In this document: positions 1 through 5,196 of the stretch, piece after piece
How the letters are laid out: each line of letters starts with the position of its first letter
Numbering within the stretch: position 1 is the first letter of the stretch
From: a bacterium
Lineage (GTDB): Bacteria > Pseudomonadota > Gammaproteobacteria > Burkholderiales > Methylophilaceae
DNA: 5,196 nucleotides
NCBI GenBank assembly: GCA_027310505.1
Contig: DAIDAS010000416.1
Coordinates: 1 to 5,196, forward strand
Reading direction: 5' to 3'
Notes under the pieces: model-generated
What the model was told of the DNA's origin: nothing
The model's database searches: none
What the model saw: only the letters and a program-made list of their open reading frames with translations
Translations under genes and position numbers: made by a program

Positions 1-1685
1 TCCTTGACCACCTTGCGGCAGATCTTGGAAATTTCCCGATCCAGGCTACGAACGCCGGCTTCACGGGTGTAATAGCGCACGATGTCACGCACGGTGGCTT
101 CGGAGATGCTGATTTCCGTCTCTTTCAGGCCATGCGTCTTCAACTGCTTGGGAAGCAGGTACTTCATGGCGATGTTGACCTTCTCGTCCTCGGTATAGCC
201 CGCCAGCCGGATCACTTCCATACGGTCCAGCAACGCCGGCGGAATATTGAGCGAGTTGGAGGTGGCCACAAACATCACGTCGGACAAATCGTATTCGACT
301 TCGACATAGTGATCGACAAACGTGTGGTTCTGCTCCGGATCAAGCACTTCCAGCAACGCTGAGGAAGGGTCGCCACGGAAATCCATGCCCATTTTGTCCA
401 CTTCATCCAGCAGGAACAACGGGTTCTTCACGCCGATCTTGCTCATGCTTTGCAGCACCTTGCCCGGCATGGAGCCGATATAGGTACGGCGATGACCGCG
501 GATTTCAGATTCGTCGCGCACGCCACCCAGCGCCATGCGCACGAACTTGCGGTTCACGGCCTTGGCAATGCTCTGGCCGAGCGAGGTTTTACCCACGCCG
601 GGAGGTCCGACCAGGCAGAGGATAGGAGCCTTGATCTTGTCTACGCGCTGTTGCACGGCAAGGTATTCGACAATACGTTCCTTGACCTTCTCCAGTCCGT
701 AATGGTCGGCGTCGAGAATCTTTTCGGCGGCCGCCAAGTCCTTGCTGATCTTGGTCTTTTTCTTCCACGGCAGACCGACCAGGGTGTCGACATAGTTGCG
801 CACCACGGTCGCCTCGGCCGACATGGGCGACATCATCTTGAGTTTTTTCATCTCGGCCTGCACCTTGGCCAGCGCTTCCTTGGGCATGTGTGCAGACTTG
901 ATGCGTTGCTCCAGCTCGTCGATCTCGGCGTTTTCGTCCTGCTCGCCCAGCTCTTTCTGGATGGCCTTCACCTGTTCGTTCAGGTAGTACTCGCGCTGGC
1001 TCTTTTCCATCTGGCGCTTGACACGTCCGCGGATGCGCTTTTCCACCTGTAGGATGTCGATTTCGGCTTCCAGCACGCCAAGCAGATGTTCGAGGCGTTT
1101 GCCAATATCGATCATTTCGAGAATCTGCTGTTTTTCTTCGAGCTTGAGCGACAGATGGGCCGTGATGGTGTCGGCCAGACGACCGCCATCATCAATGGTC
1201 GCCAGCGACGTCAGAATCTCGGGAGGAATTTTCTTGTGCAGTTTGACGTATTGATCGAACTGGGTAAAAACCGTGCGCATCAGCGCCTGGATTTCATTTT
1301 CATCGCCATGCAGCGGTTCGATCTGTTGCACCCTGGCAGCCAGGTAATCGTCGGTTTCAACGAACTGCTGCACGCGGGCGCGATGCACGCCTTCCACCAG
1401 CACCTTGACCGTGCCGTCAGGCAATTTGAGCATCTGCAGGACCGTTGCGACCGTACCGACTTCGTACAAGTCTTCGGCCTCGGGGTCATCCTTGTTGGCG
1501 GACTTTTGCGCGACCAGCAGAATCTGCTTGTTCTGCTCGGAAGCGATTTCCAGCGCCTTCACCGACTTGGCACGCCCGACAAACAAGGGAATCACCAAAT
1601 GTGGGTAAACCACCACATCGCGCAACGGCAGTAATGGCACCAGCCCTGTATCCAGTGCAAGATCGGCGGGAGTATTTTCAGTCAT
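1..1685 (-). CDS. lon: ATP-dependent Lon protease (LonA type), N-terminal 561 residues; 3' end lies outside window
   Basis: Lon is a cytosolic hexameric AAA+ protease that unfolds and degrades misfolded proteins and short-lived regulators. The reading frame was translated by hand from the ATG at 1685-1683 and stays open to the left edge (561 codons plus 2 nt). Seen in order: an N-terminal substrate-binding LAN domain (starts MTENTPADLALDTG; LVPLLPLRDVVVYPH at about 15-29), a charged helical/coiled-coil region (about 180-285), then the AAA+ module with Walker A GPPGVGKT (360-367), Walker B FLLDEVDK (424-431), the ATSN sensor-1 segment (Asn477), arginine finger LLDR (Arg488) and sensor-2 GVRSLDR (Arg546). 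The Ser-Lys peptidase domain, normally after residue about 590, is not in the window, so proteolytic competence cannot be judged. Spacing of motifs matches E. coli Lon with a +4 offset. The start is supported by a GAGG ribosome-binding site 5 nt upstream. It follows clpX by 113 nt and probably has its own heat-shock promoter. Confidence 0.97.
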   Translation of the reverse strand, partial: MTENTPADLALDTGLVPLLPLRDVVVYPHLVIPLFVGRAKSVKALEIASEQNKQILLVAQKSANKDDPEAEDLYEVGTVATVLQMLKLPDGTVKVLVEGVHRARVQQFVETDDYLAARVQQIEPLHGDENEIQALMRTVFTQFDQYVKLHKKIPPEILTSLATIDDGGRLADTITAHLSLKLEEKQQILEMIDIGKRLEHLLGVLEAEIDILQVEKRIRGRVKRQMEKSQREYYLNEQVKAIQKELGEQDENAEIDELEQRIKSAHMPKEALAKVQAEMKKLKMMSPMSAEATVVRNYVDTLVGLPWKKKTKISKDLAAAEKILDADHYGLEKVKERIVEYLAVQQRVDKIKAPILCLVGPPGVGKTSLGQSIAKAVNRKFVRMALGGVRDESEIRGHRRTYIGSMPGKVLQSMSKIGVKNPLFLLDEVDKMGMDFRGDPSSALLEVLDPEQNHTFVDHYVEVEYDLSDVMFVATSNSLNIPPALLDRMEVIRLAGYTEDEKVNIAMKYLLPKQLKTHGLKETEISISEATVRDIVRYYTREAGVRSLDREISKICRKVVK

Positions 1686-1690
1686 GGAAA

Positions 1691-1694
1691 CCTC
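1691..1694 (-). promoter_or_regulatory. Ribosome-binding site of lon
   Basis: On the minus strand GAGG is followed by a 5-nt spacer (TTTCC) and the ATG at 1685-1683. It supports this ATG as the lon start, which also gives the expected Lon N-terminus. Confidence 0.7.
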
Positions 1695-1708
1695 GAAATG
1701 GACCTACA

Positions 1709-1721
1709 CGGCAAAATGCCG
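1709..1721 (-). other. Small perfect hairpin in the predicted lon 5' leader
   Basis: The sequence CGGCA-TTT-TGCCG on the minus strand forms a perfect 5-bp stem with a 3-nt loop, 14 nt upstream of the GAGG ribosome-binding site of lon. No U-tract follows, so it is not an intrinsic terminator. If the predicted start of transcription (about 1730) is right, the hairpin sits near the 5' end of the lon mRNA, where it could affect stability. The structure is seen in the sequence; the role is inference. Confidence 0.4.
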
Positions 1722-1736
1722 GGTAACTATCCTGTT

Positions 1737-1764
1737 AGATAGGGACGCGCCGGACCAGTTCAAG
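1737..1764 (-). promoter_or_regulatory. Predicted sigma-32 (RpoH) heat-shock promoter of lon
   Basis: On the minus strand, CTTGAA (1764-1759) is a -35 box and CCCTATCT (1744-1737) a -10 box, separated by 14 nt. The known sigma-32 consensus is CTTGAA, a spacer of about 13-17 nt, then CCCCATNT. The -35 is a full match and the -10 differs at one defined position. The predicted transcription start is about 1730, giving a leader of roughly 45 nt before the lon ATG. Lon is a classic RpoH-regulon member in proteobacteria, so sequence and gene identity agree. No start site has been mapped here; the call is by consensus and position. Confidence 0.75.
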
Positions 1765-1774
1765 GCCCGACGCG
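1746..1774 (-). repeat. 11-bp inverted repeat (RNA hairpin) between clpX and lon
   Basis: Arms at 1764-1774 and 1746-1756 flank a 7-nt loop (TTGAACT on the minus strand). As minus-strand RNA all 11 positions pair: nine Watson-Crick pairs, seven or more of them G-C, plus two G·U wobbles (1770/1750 and 1766/1754). On plus-strand RNA the same two positions would be C/A mismatches, so the structure suits the clpX-lon transcript. It starts 25 nt past the clpX stop. No U-run follows, so it is not a standard intrinsic terminator; it may protect the clpX mRNA 3' end or be a weak terminator. It overlaps the -35 box and spacer of the predicted lon heat-shock promoter. Confidence 0.6.
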
Positions 1775-1782
1775 TAAATATC

Positions 1783-1797
1783 TTCTGCTACCCAGAA
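1783..1797 (-). other. Short hairpin right after the clpX stop
   Basis: TTCTG-GGTAG-CAGAA on the minus strand gives a perfect 5-bp stem with a 5-nt loop, beginning 1 nt after the clpX TAG codon. It is short and A/T-rich with no U-tract. It may have no function, but it adds to the density of structure in the clpX-lon spacer. Confidence 0.3.
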
Positions 1798-1798
1798 A

Positions 1799-3067
1799 CT
1801 AGCCAGCAGACTCTGCGAGTCGCGATTGATCGGAATAGATCAGGAGAGGTGGCGTTTCACCGCGAATCACGCCGTCATCCACCACGACTTTTTCCAGGTT
1901 CTGCAGGGAAGGCAGATCAAACATGATGTCGATCAACGAATGTTCCAGAATCGAGCGCAGGCCTCGCGCGCCGGTCTTGCGCTCCAGCGCCTTCTTGGCG
2001 ACCAGCTTCAGCGCGGACTCGCGGAATTCCAGCTCCACGCCTTCCATCTTGAACAGTTTGATGTACTGTTTTGTCAGCGCGTTCTTGGGTTCCACCAGAA
2101 TCTTCATCAAGGCGGCATCGTCCAGGGATTCCAGAGTGGCAACCGCCGGCAGGCGACCGACGAATTCCGGGATCAGGCCAAACTTGATCAGGTCCTCGGG
2201 TTCGACTTCGCGCAAGACTTCGCCCACGGCACGGGCGTCATCCTTGCTCTTGACTTCGGCACCGAAGCCAATGCCACCTTTTTCGGAGCGACGCTGGATC
2301 ACCTTTTCCAGGCCGTCGAAAGCGCCACCGCAGATAAACAGAATGTTGGTCGTGTCGAGCTGGACGAAATCCTGATTGGGGTGCTTGCGCCCACCCTGCG
2401 GAGGCACGGAAGCCACGGTACCCTCGATCAGCTTGAGCAGCGCCTGCTGCACGCCCTCGCCCGATACGTCGCGGGTAATGGAGGGGTTATCCGATTTGCG
2501 TGAAATCTTGTCGATTTCATCGATGTAAACGATCCCGCGCTGCGCCTTCTCGACGTCGTAGTCACACTTCTGCAGCAACTTCTGCATGATGTTCTCGACA
2601 TCCTCGCCCACGTAACCTGCTTCGGTCAGCGTTGTGGCATCGGCCATCACGAACGGCACATCCAGCATGCGTGCCAGGGTCTGCGCCAGCAGCGTCTTGC
2701 CGGAGCCGGTGGGGCCGATCAGCAGGATGTTGGTTTTGGCAATCTCGACATCATCTTTTTGCCCGCTTTGTTCCAGACGCTTGTAGTGGTTGTAGACCGC
2801 AACAGCCAGGATTCTCTTGGCTGCGGACTGGCCGATCACGTACTGGTCGAGGATATCGCTGATTTCCTTAGGGGTAGGCAGGCTGCTGCTACGCGCCATC
2901 AGGCTGCCATCGCCTTGCACTTCCTCGCGGATGATGTCGTTGCACAGGTCAACGCACTCATCGCAAATAAACACGGATGGGCCGGCGATGAGCTTTTTGA
3001 CTTCATGCTGACTCTTGCCACAGAAAGAGCAATACAGCAGCTTCTCGCCTTCCGACTTACTGGTCAT
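1799..3067 (-). CDS. clpX: ATP-dependent Clp protease ATP-binding subunit ClpX
   Basis: ClpX is the hexameric AAA+ unfoldase that recognises substrates such as ssrA-tagged proteins and threads them into ClpP. The product is 422 residues, the usual length. Visible elements: the N-terminal C4 zinc-binding domain (Cys13, Cys16, Cys35, Cys38) for dimerisation and adaptor binding, Walker A GPTGSGKT (118-125), pore-1 loop GYVG (151-154), Walker B IVYIDEID (179-186), the RKH loop (227-229), the IGF loop (266-268) that docks on ClpP, the GLIPEFVGR arginine-finger segment (Arg305) and sensor-2 GARGLR (Arg368). All key residues are present, so the protein should be active. It starts 32 nt after the clpP stop, in the same direction. 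The ribosome-binding site is modest (GAG, 7 nt before ATG). A possible promoter of its own overlaps the clpP 3' end. Confidence 0.99.
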   Translation of the reverse strand: MTSKSEGEKLLYCSFCGKSQHEVKKLIAGPSVFICDECVDLCNDIIREEVQGDGSLMARSSSLPTPKEISDILDQYVIGQSAAKRILAVAVYNHYKRLEQSGQKDDVEIAKTNILLIGPTGSGKTLLAQTLARMLDVPFVMADATTLTEAGYVGEDVENIMQKLLQKCDYDVEKAQRGIVYIDEIDKISRKSDNPSITRDVSGEGVQQALLKLIEGTVASVPPQGGRKHPNQDFVQLDTTNILFICGGAFDGLEKVIQRRSEKGGIGFGAEVKSKDDARAVGEVLREVEPEDLIKFGLIPEFVGRLPAVATLESLDDAALMKILVEPKNALTKQYIKLFKMEGVELEFRESALKLVAKKALERKTGARGLRSILEHSLIDIMFDLPSLQNLEKVVVDDGVIRGETPPLLIYSDQSRLAESAG

Positions 3068-3096
3068 AACTTTTCTCGATCAAATAAACGAATACT

Positions 3097-3125
3097 ATCT
3101 TATGCGGCATCATTGCGGCTGGCAA
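3097..3125 (-). promoter_or_regulatory. Possible sigma-70 promoter for clpX at the end of clpP
   Basis: On the minus strand TTGCCA (3125-3120, five of six bases of the -35 consensus) is followed after 17 nt by TAAGAT (3102-3097, four of six of the -10 consensus). The -10 box overlaps the clpP stop codon. Transcription would start near 3090, just upstream of the clpX ribosome-binding site, in an A/T-rich stretch. Such matches occur by chance, so this remains a candidate. Confidence 0.35.
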
Positions 3126-3726
3126 TGACCTTGTCCACCAGGCCATAACTGACCGATTGCTCCGCGCTCATAAAGTTGTCACGGTCCGTATCCCGCTCAA
3201 TGGTTTCAAGCGACTGCCCGGTCTGCGTCGCCAGGATCTGGTTCAGGCGTTCGCGCAGGTAGAGGATTTCCCTGGCATGGATTTCAATATCCGATGCCTG
3301 CCCCTGGAAACCACCCAGCGGCTGGTGGATCATCACGCGGGAATTGGGCAGGCAGTAACGCTTGCCCTTGGCACCCGCAGTCAGCAGCAACGCTCCCATG
3401 CTGGCGGCTTGGCCGATGCACAGGGTGCTGACATCCGGCTTGATGAACTGCATGGTGTCAAAAATCGCCATGCCGGCAGTCACCGAGCCGCCTGGGGAAT
3501 TGATGTAGAGAGAAATATCCTTGTCAGGGTTTTCCGCCTCAAGGAACAGCAACTGCGCCACTACCAGGTTGGCAGTCATATCGTTGACCGGGCCAACCAG
3601 GAAGATCACCCGTTCCTTAAGCAGGCGCGAGTAGATGTCGTAGGCACGTTCGCCACGACCACTCTGCTCGATCACCATCGGAATGTAACCGAGCCCTTGT
3701 GGCTCCCAGCTGCTGTGCATGTTCAT
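3100..3726 (-). CDS. clpP: ATP-dependent Clp protease proteolytic subunit ClpP
   Basis: ClpP forms the double-heptamer serine peptidase chamber that works with ClpX, and with ClpA where present. The product is 208 residues, close to the E. coli 207. The catalytic triad is Ser109 (in GQAASMGA), His134 (in VMIHQP) and Asp183 (in DRDNF). The oxyanion-hole glycines are in INSPGGSV (76-82). The core begins at IPMVIEQSGRGERAYDIYSRLL (from residue 15); residues before about Gly11 resemble the short propeptide that family members remove autocatalytically, though the cleavage point is inferred. The ATG shares one base with the tig stop (TGATG), suggesting translational coupling. A second in-frame ATG two codons downstream (3720-3718) is a reasonable alternative start and would make a 206-residue product. 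Confidence 0.99.
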   Translation of the reverse strand: MNMHSSWEPQGLGYIPMVIEQSGRGERAYDIYSRLLKERVIFLVGPVNDMTANLVVAQLLFLEAENPDKDISLYINSPGGSVTAGMAIFDTMQFIKPDVSTLCIGQAASMGALLLTAGAKGKRYCLPNSRVMIHQPLGGFQGQASDIEIHAREILYLRERLNQILATQTGQSLETIERDTDRDNFMSAEQSVSYGLVDKVIASRNDAA

Positions 3727-5033
3727 CAGGCCTTCTTCCCCATCAGTTCATCAAACGCCACCTTCTTGTCGGTGACCTTGGCGCGTTCCAGCACCCATGC
3801 CACGACGTTTTCTTCAGTGGCCAAGCCAACCGGCTCGTCCAGACGCTGCGGATCGGCATAGTACCAACGCACCACTTCGTCTGGGTGCTCGAAGCTCTTG
3901 GCAAACTCTTCCACCATCGCGCGCACCTGTTCCGGTGTGGCATGCAGTTCGTTCTTGTTGATCATTTCGCTCAGGATCACGCGCAAACCGACATTGCGTC
4001 TTGCCTGTTCGTCGAACATGGCCGGCTCGAGATTCACCTTGCTCATATCGGTACCGCGACGTTCCAGATCGGTACGCACGGCCTGCATCAGGCGACCAGT
4101 TTCCATTGCGATCAGCGCGCGGGGCAATTCGGTAGTCACGGCACCCAGCAAGGCCTGGAACACCTGATCCTTCACGTTGGCGCGAACACGCTTGGTCACT
4201 TCCTGCTCCAGGCTTTCCTTGATGTCGGCACGCATCTTTTCGACATCGCCATCTTCCACGCCCAGCAGCTTGGCAAATTCAGCATCGACTTCCGGCAGCT
4301 TGATCTGTGCAACAGCGTTAAACGTCACCTCGTAGGAAACCGTCTTGCCGGCCAGTTGCGGGCTTGGATTATCTTCGGCATAGGTAATTTCGAACTGCTT
4401 GGAGGTCCCGGCCTTGGCACCGATCAGGTTGTCGTCGAATTCGGCAATGCGGCCATCCTCGCCCAGTACCAGATCGATGCTCTGGCCGTTGGTGCTTTCC
4501 ACTTCCTGGCCGTCGATTTCGGCACGGAAAGCCACGCTCACCTTGTCGCCCTTCTTGGCAGCACGCTTTACGGGCTCGTAGGTGGCGCGCTGCTTGCGCA
4601 GGACGTCCACGGTTTTTTCCACATCCTTGTCGGTGACGGTAATCGCCGGACGTTCGATAGTAACAGCGGACAGATCGCCGATCTCGATATCAGGAAACAC
4701 CTCAAAGGTCGCCACATACTCAAAATGCTCGTCCGCTTCACCGAACGGCTTGTGCTCGATATTGGGGTAGCCGGCCACGCGCAGCTTGTTTTGTTCCACT
4801 GCGTCAGAGAAGCTGGTTTCAACCGCATTGGAAAACACTTCTTCACGCACTTGCGGACCGTAATTCTTCTGCACGAGATTCATTGGCACTTTGCCGGGGC
4901 GGAAGCCCGCCAGTTTCACGGTGCGTGCCATACGTGTCAGGCGCTGGCCAACTTCTTCTTCCAGCGGCTTCATCGGCACCGTCACCGTCATGCGGCGCTC
5001 AAGGGTGCTCAGGGTTTCAACGGTTGCTTGCAT
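3726..5033 (-). CDS. tig: Trigger factor, ribosome-associated chaperone / peptidyl-prolyl isomerase
   Basis: Trigger factor binds ribosomal protein L23 at the exit tunnel and shields nascent chains. The chosen start (MQATVETLSTLERRMTV) gives 435 residues, matching the family (about 432 in E. coli), and has an AAGGA site 8 nt upstream. An in-frame extension to 5090 is rejected because its first codons lie inside the tRNA gene. Domains: N-terminal ribosome-binding domain (about 1-115) with the signature GFRPGKVP (43-50), FKBP-like PPIase domain (about 160-242), and the helical C-terminal chaperone domain (about 245-435). In the PPIase domain Ile196 and Phe199 of the usual pocket are kept. The common M-x-P-G-F-E segment instead reads R-I-A-E-F-D, and a pocket tyrosine aligns with Asn222, so isomerase activity may be reduced. 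The gene starts 27 nt after the tRNA, and its stop overlaps the clpP start by one base. Confidence 0.98.
   Translation of the reverse strand: MQATVETLSTLERRMTVTVPMKPLEEEVGQRLTRMARTVKLAGFRPGKVPMNLVQKNYGPQVREEVFSNAVETSFSDAVEQNKLRVAGYPNIEHKPFGEADEHFEYVATFEVFPDIEIGDLSAVTIERPAITVTDKDVEKTVDVLRKQRATYEPVKRAAKKGDKVSVAFRAEIDGQEVESTNGQSIDLVLGEDGRIAEFDDNLIGAKAGTSKQFEITYAEDNPSPQLAGKTVSYEVTFNAVAQIKLPEVDAEFAKLLGVEDGDVEKMRADIKESLEQEVTKRVRANVKDQVFQALLGAVTTELPRALIAMETGRLMQAVRTDLERRGTDMSKVNLEPAMFDEQARRNVGLRVILSEMINKNELHATPEQVRAMVEEFAKSFEHPDEVVRWYYADPQRLDEPVGLATEENVVAWVLERAKVTDKKVAFDELMGKKA
3731..3739 (-). promoter_or_regulatory. Ribosome-binding site of clpP inside the tig 3' end
   Basis: The purine run GGAAGAAGG on the minus strand lies within the last tig codons. 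Its GGAAG part is 8 nt before the ATG at 3726, while its distal AAGG is 10 nt before the second ATG at 3720. Both starts are therefore usable, and this site alone does not decide between them. Confidence 0.55.
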
Positions 5034-5041
5034 CTGACTGA

Positions 5042-5046
5042 TCCTT
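5042..5046 (-). promoter_or_regulatory. Ribosome-binding site of tig
   Basis: AAGGA on the minus strand lies 8 nt upstream of the ATG at 5033-5031. It fixes the tig start downstream of the tRNA and excludes the in-frame ATG at 5090. Confidence 0.8.
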
Positions 5047-5060
5047 AATTCAAAAATCGT

Positions 5061-5145
5061 TGGTGCGAAAGGAGAGACTCGAACTCTCACGCCTTGCGGC
5101 GCTGGAACCTAAATCCAGTGCGTCTACCAATTCCGCCACTTTCGC
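5061..5145 (-). tRNA. tRNA-Leu, anticodon UAG (reads CUA and probably other CUN codons)
   Basis: The 85-nt gene folds as a class II tRNA. The acceptor stem GCGAAAG pairs with CTTTCGC; then come discriminator A and an encoded CCA (5063-5061). The D arm contains AATTGGTAGA. The anticodon stem CTGGA/TCCAG encloses the loop TTTAGGT with anticodon TAG (5111-5109). A long variable arm (GCC-GCAA-GGC), as expected for leucine tRNAs, precedes the T arm GAGAG-TTCGAGT-CTCTC. It closely resembles E. coli leuW. It lies 27 nt upstream of tig on the same strand with no intrinsic terminator between, so the two may share a primary transcript that is cut to release the tRNA. Confidence 0.98.
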
Positions 5146-5182
5146 CTGGTTAAAATAATCAAAGCGTGCGATACCGCTGCAC

Positions 5183-5188
5183 ATTATT
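5183..5188 (-). promoter_or_regulatory. Possible -10 box upstream of tRNA-Leu
   Basis: AATAAT on the minus strand matches five of six bases of the TATAAT consensus and is followed by a GC-rich stretch like a stable-RNA discriminator. It would give a leader of about 30 nt before the tRNA. It lacks the first T, and the matching -35 box would fall outside the window, so support is weak. Nothing else is recognised in 5146-5196. Confidence 0.22.
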
Positions 5189-5196
5189 AGCGAGAA

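Noticed and set aside
450..1634. Plus-strand open frames of about 180-200 codons opposite lon
   Set aside because: They lie opposite conserved Lon coding sequence, have shadow-like composition and match no family I recognise.
1826..2503. Plus-strand 225-codon open frame opposite clpX
   Set aside because: Antisense shadow of clpX with no domain; the minus-strand frame carries every ClpX motif.
3180..3210. CTTGAA on the minus strand inside clpP (about 3209-3204), a possible sigma-32 -35 box
   Set aside because: No CCCCATNT-like -10 box follows at 13-17 nt; the bases encode conserved ClpP residues.
3699..5048. A 449-codon open frame on the plus strand, antisense to nearly all of tig
   Set aside because: It is a shadow of tig: its product is rich in His, Leu, Gly and Gln with no recognisable domain, and the opposite strand encodes an unmistakable trigger factor. 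Long antisense frames are expected opposite GC-rich coding sequence.
5047..5060. T5 run after the tRNA as an intrinsic terminator
   Set aside because: No GC-rich hairpin directly precedes it apart from the tRNA's own T arm, which is separated by the acceptor strand and CCA.
5034..5090. N-terminal extension of trigger factor (starting MRVRVSPFAP)
   Set aside because: The extension is translated from the tRNA-Leu 3' half. The internal ATG at 5033 has a good ribosome-binding site and gives the standard N-terminus.

Overview
The window is a segment of bacterial housekeeping chromosome read almost entirely from the minus strand. In transcription order (right to left) it holds a tRNA-Leu(UAG) gene, tig (trigger factor), clpP, clpX, and the first 561 codons of lon, which runs off the left edge. 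The order tRNA-Leu–tig–clpP–clpX–lon, together with ClpP, ClpX and Lon sequences that read as strongly proteobacterial, suggests a betaproteobacterium, perhaps of a Nitrosomonadales/Gallionella-like group. The class assignment is fairly secure; anything finer is a guess from memory. Base composition looks moderately GC-rich and uniform, with no sign of recent transfer, insertion sequences or phage.

Layout: 5146-5196 is the leader upstream of the tRNA. 5061-5145 is the tRNA, with an encoded CCA. 27 nt later tig begins (5033-3726), and its stop overlaps the clpP start by one base (TGATG). clpP (3726-3100) is followed after 32 nt by clpX (3067-1799). A 113-nt spacer (1686-1798) separates clpX from lon (1685 to beyond position 1). 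This spacer is the only regulatory-rich stretch. It contains a very good match to a sigma-32 (heat-shock) promoter for lon, an 11-bp hairpin whose loop carries the promoter -35 box, and several smaller hairpins.

Functionally this is a protein quality-control cluster. Trigger factor meets nascent chains at the ribosome exit tunnel. ClpX unfolds tagged or specific substrates and feeds them to the ClpP serine peptidase. Lon degrades misfolded and regulatory proteins independently. All catalytic and nucleotide-binding motifs that fall inside the window are intact. I see no evidence of an undescribed system; the findings are mainly about regulation and gene junctions.
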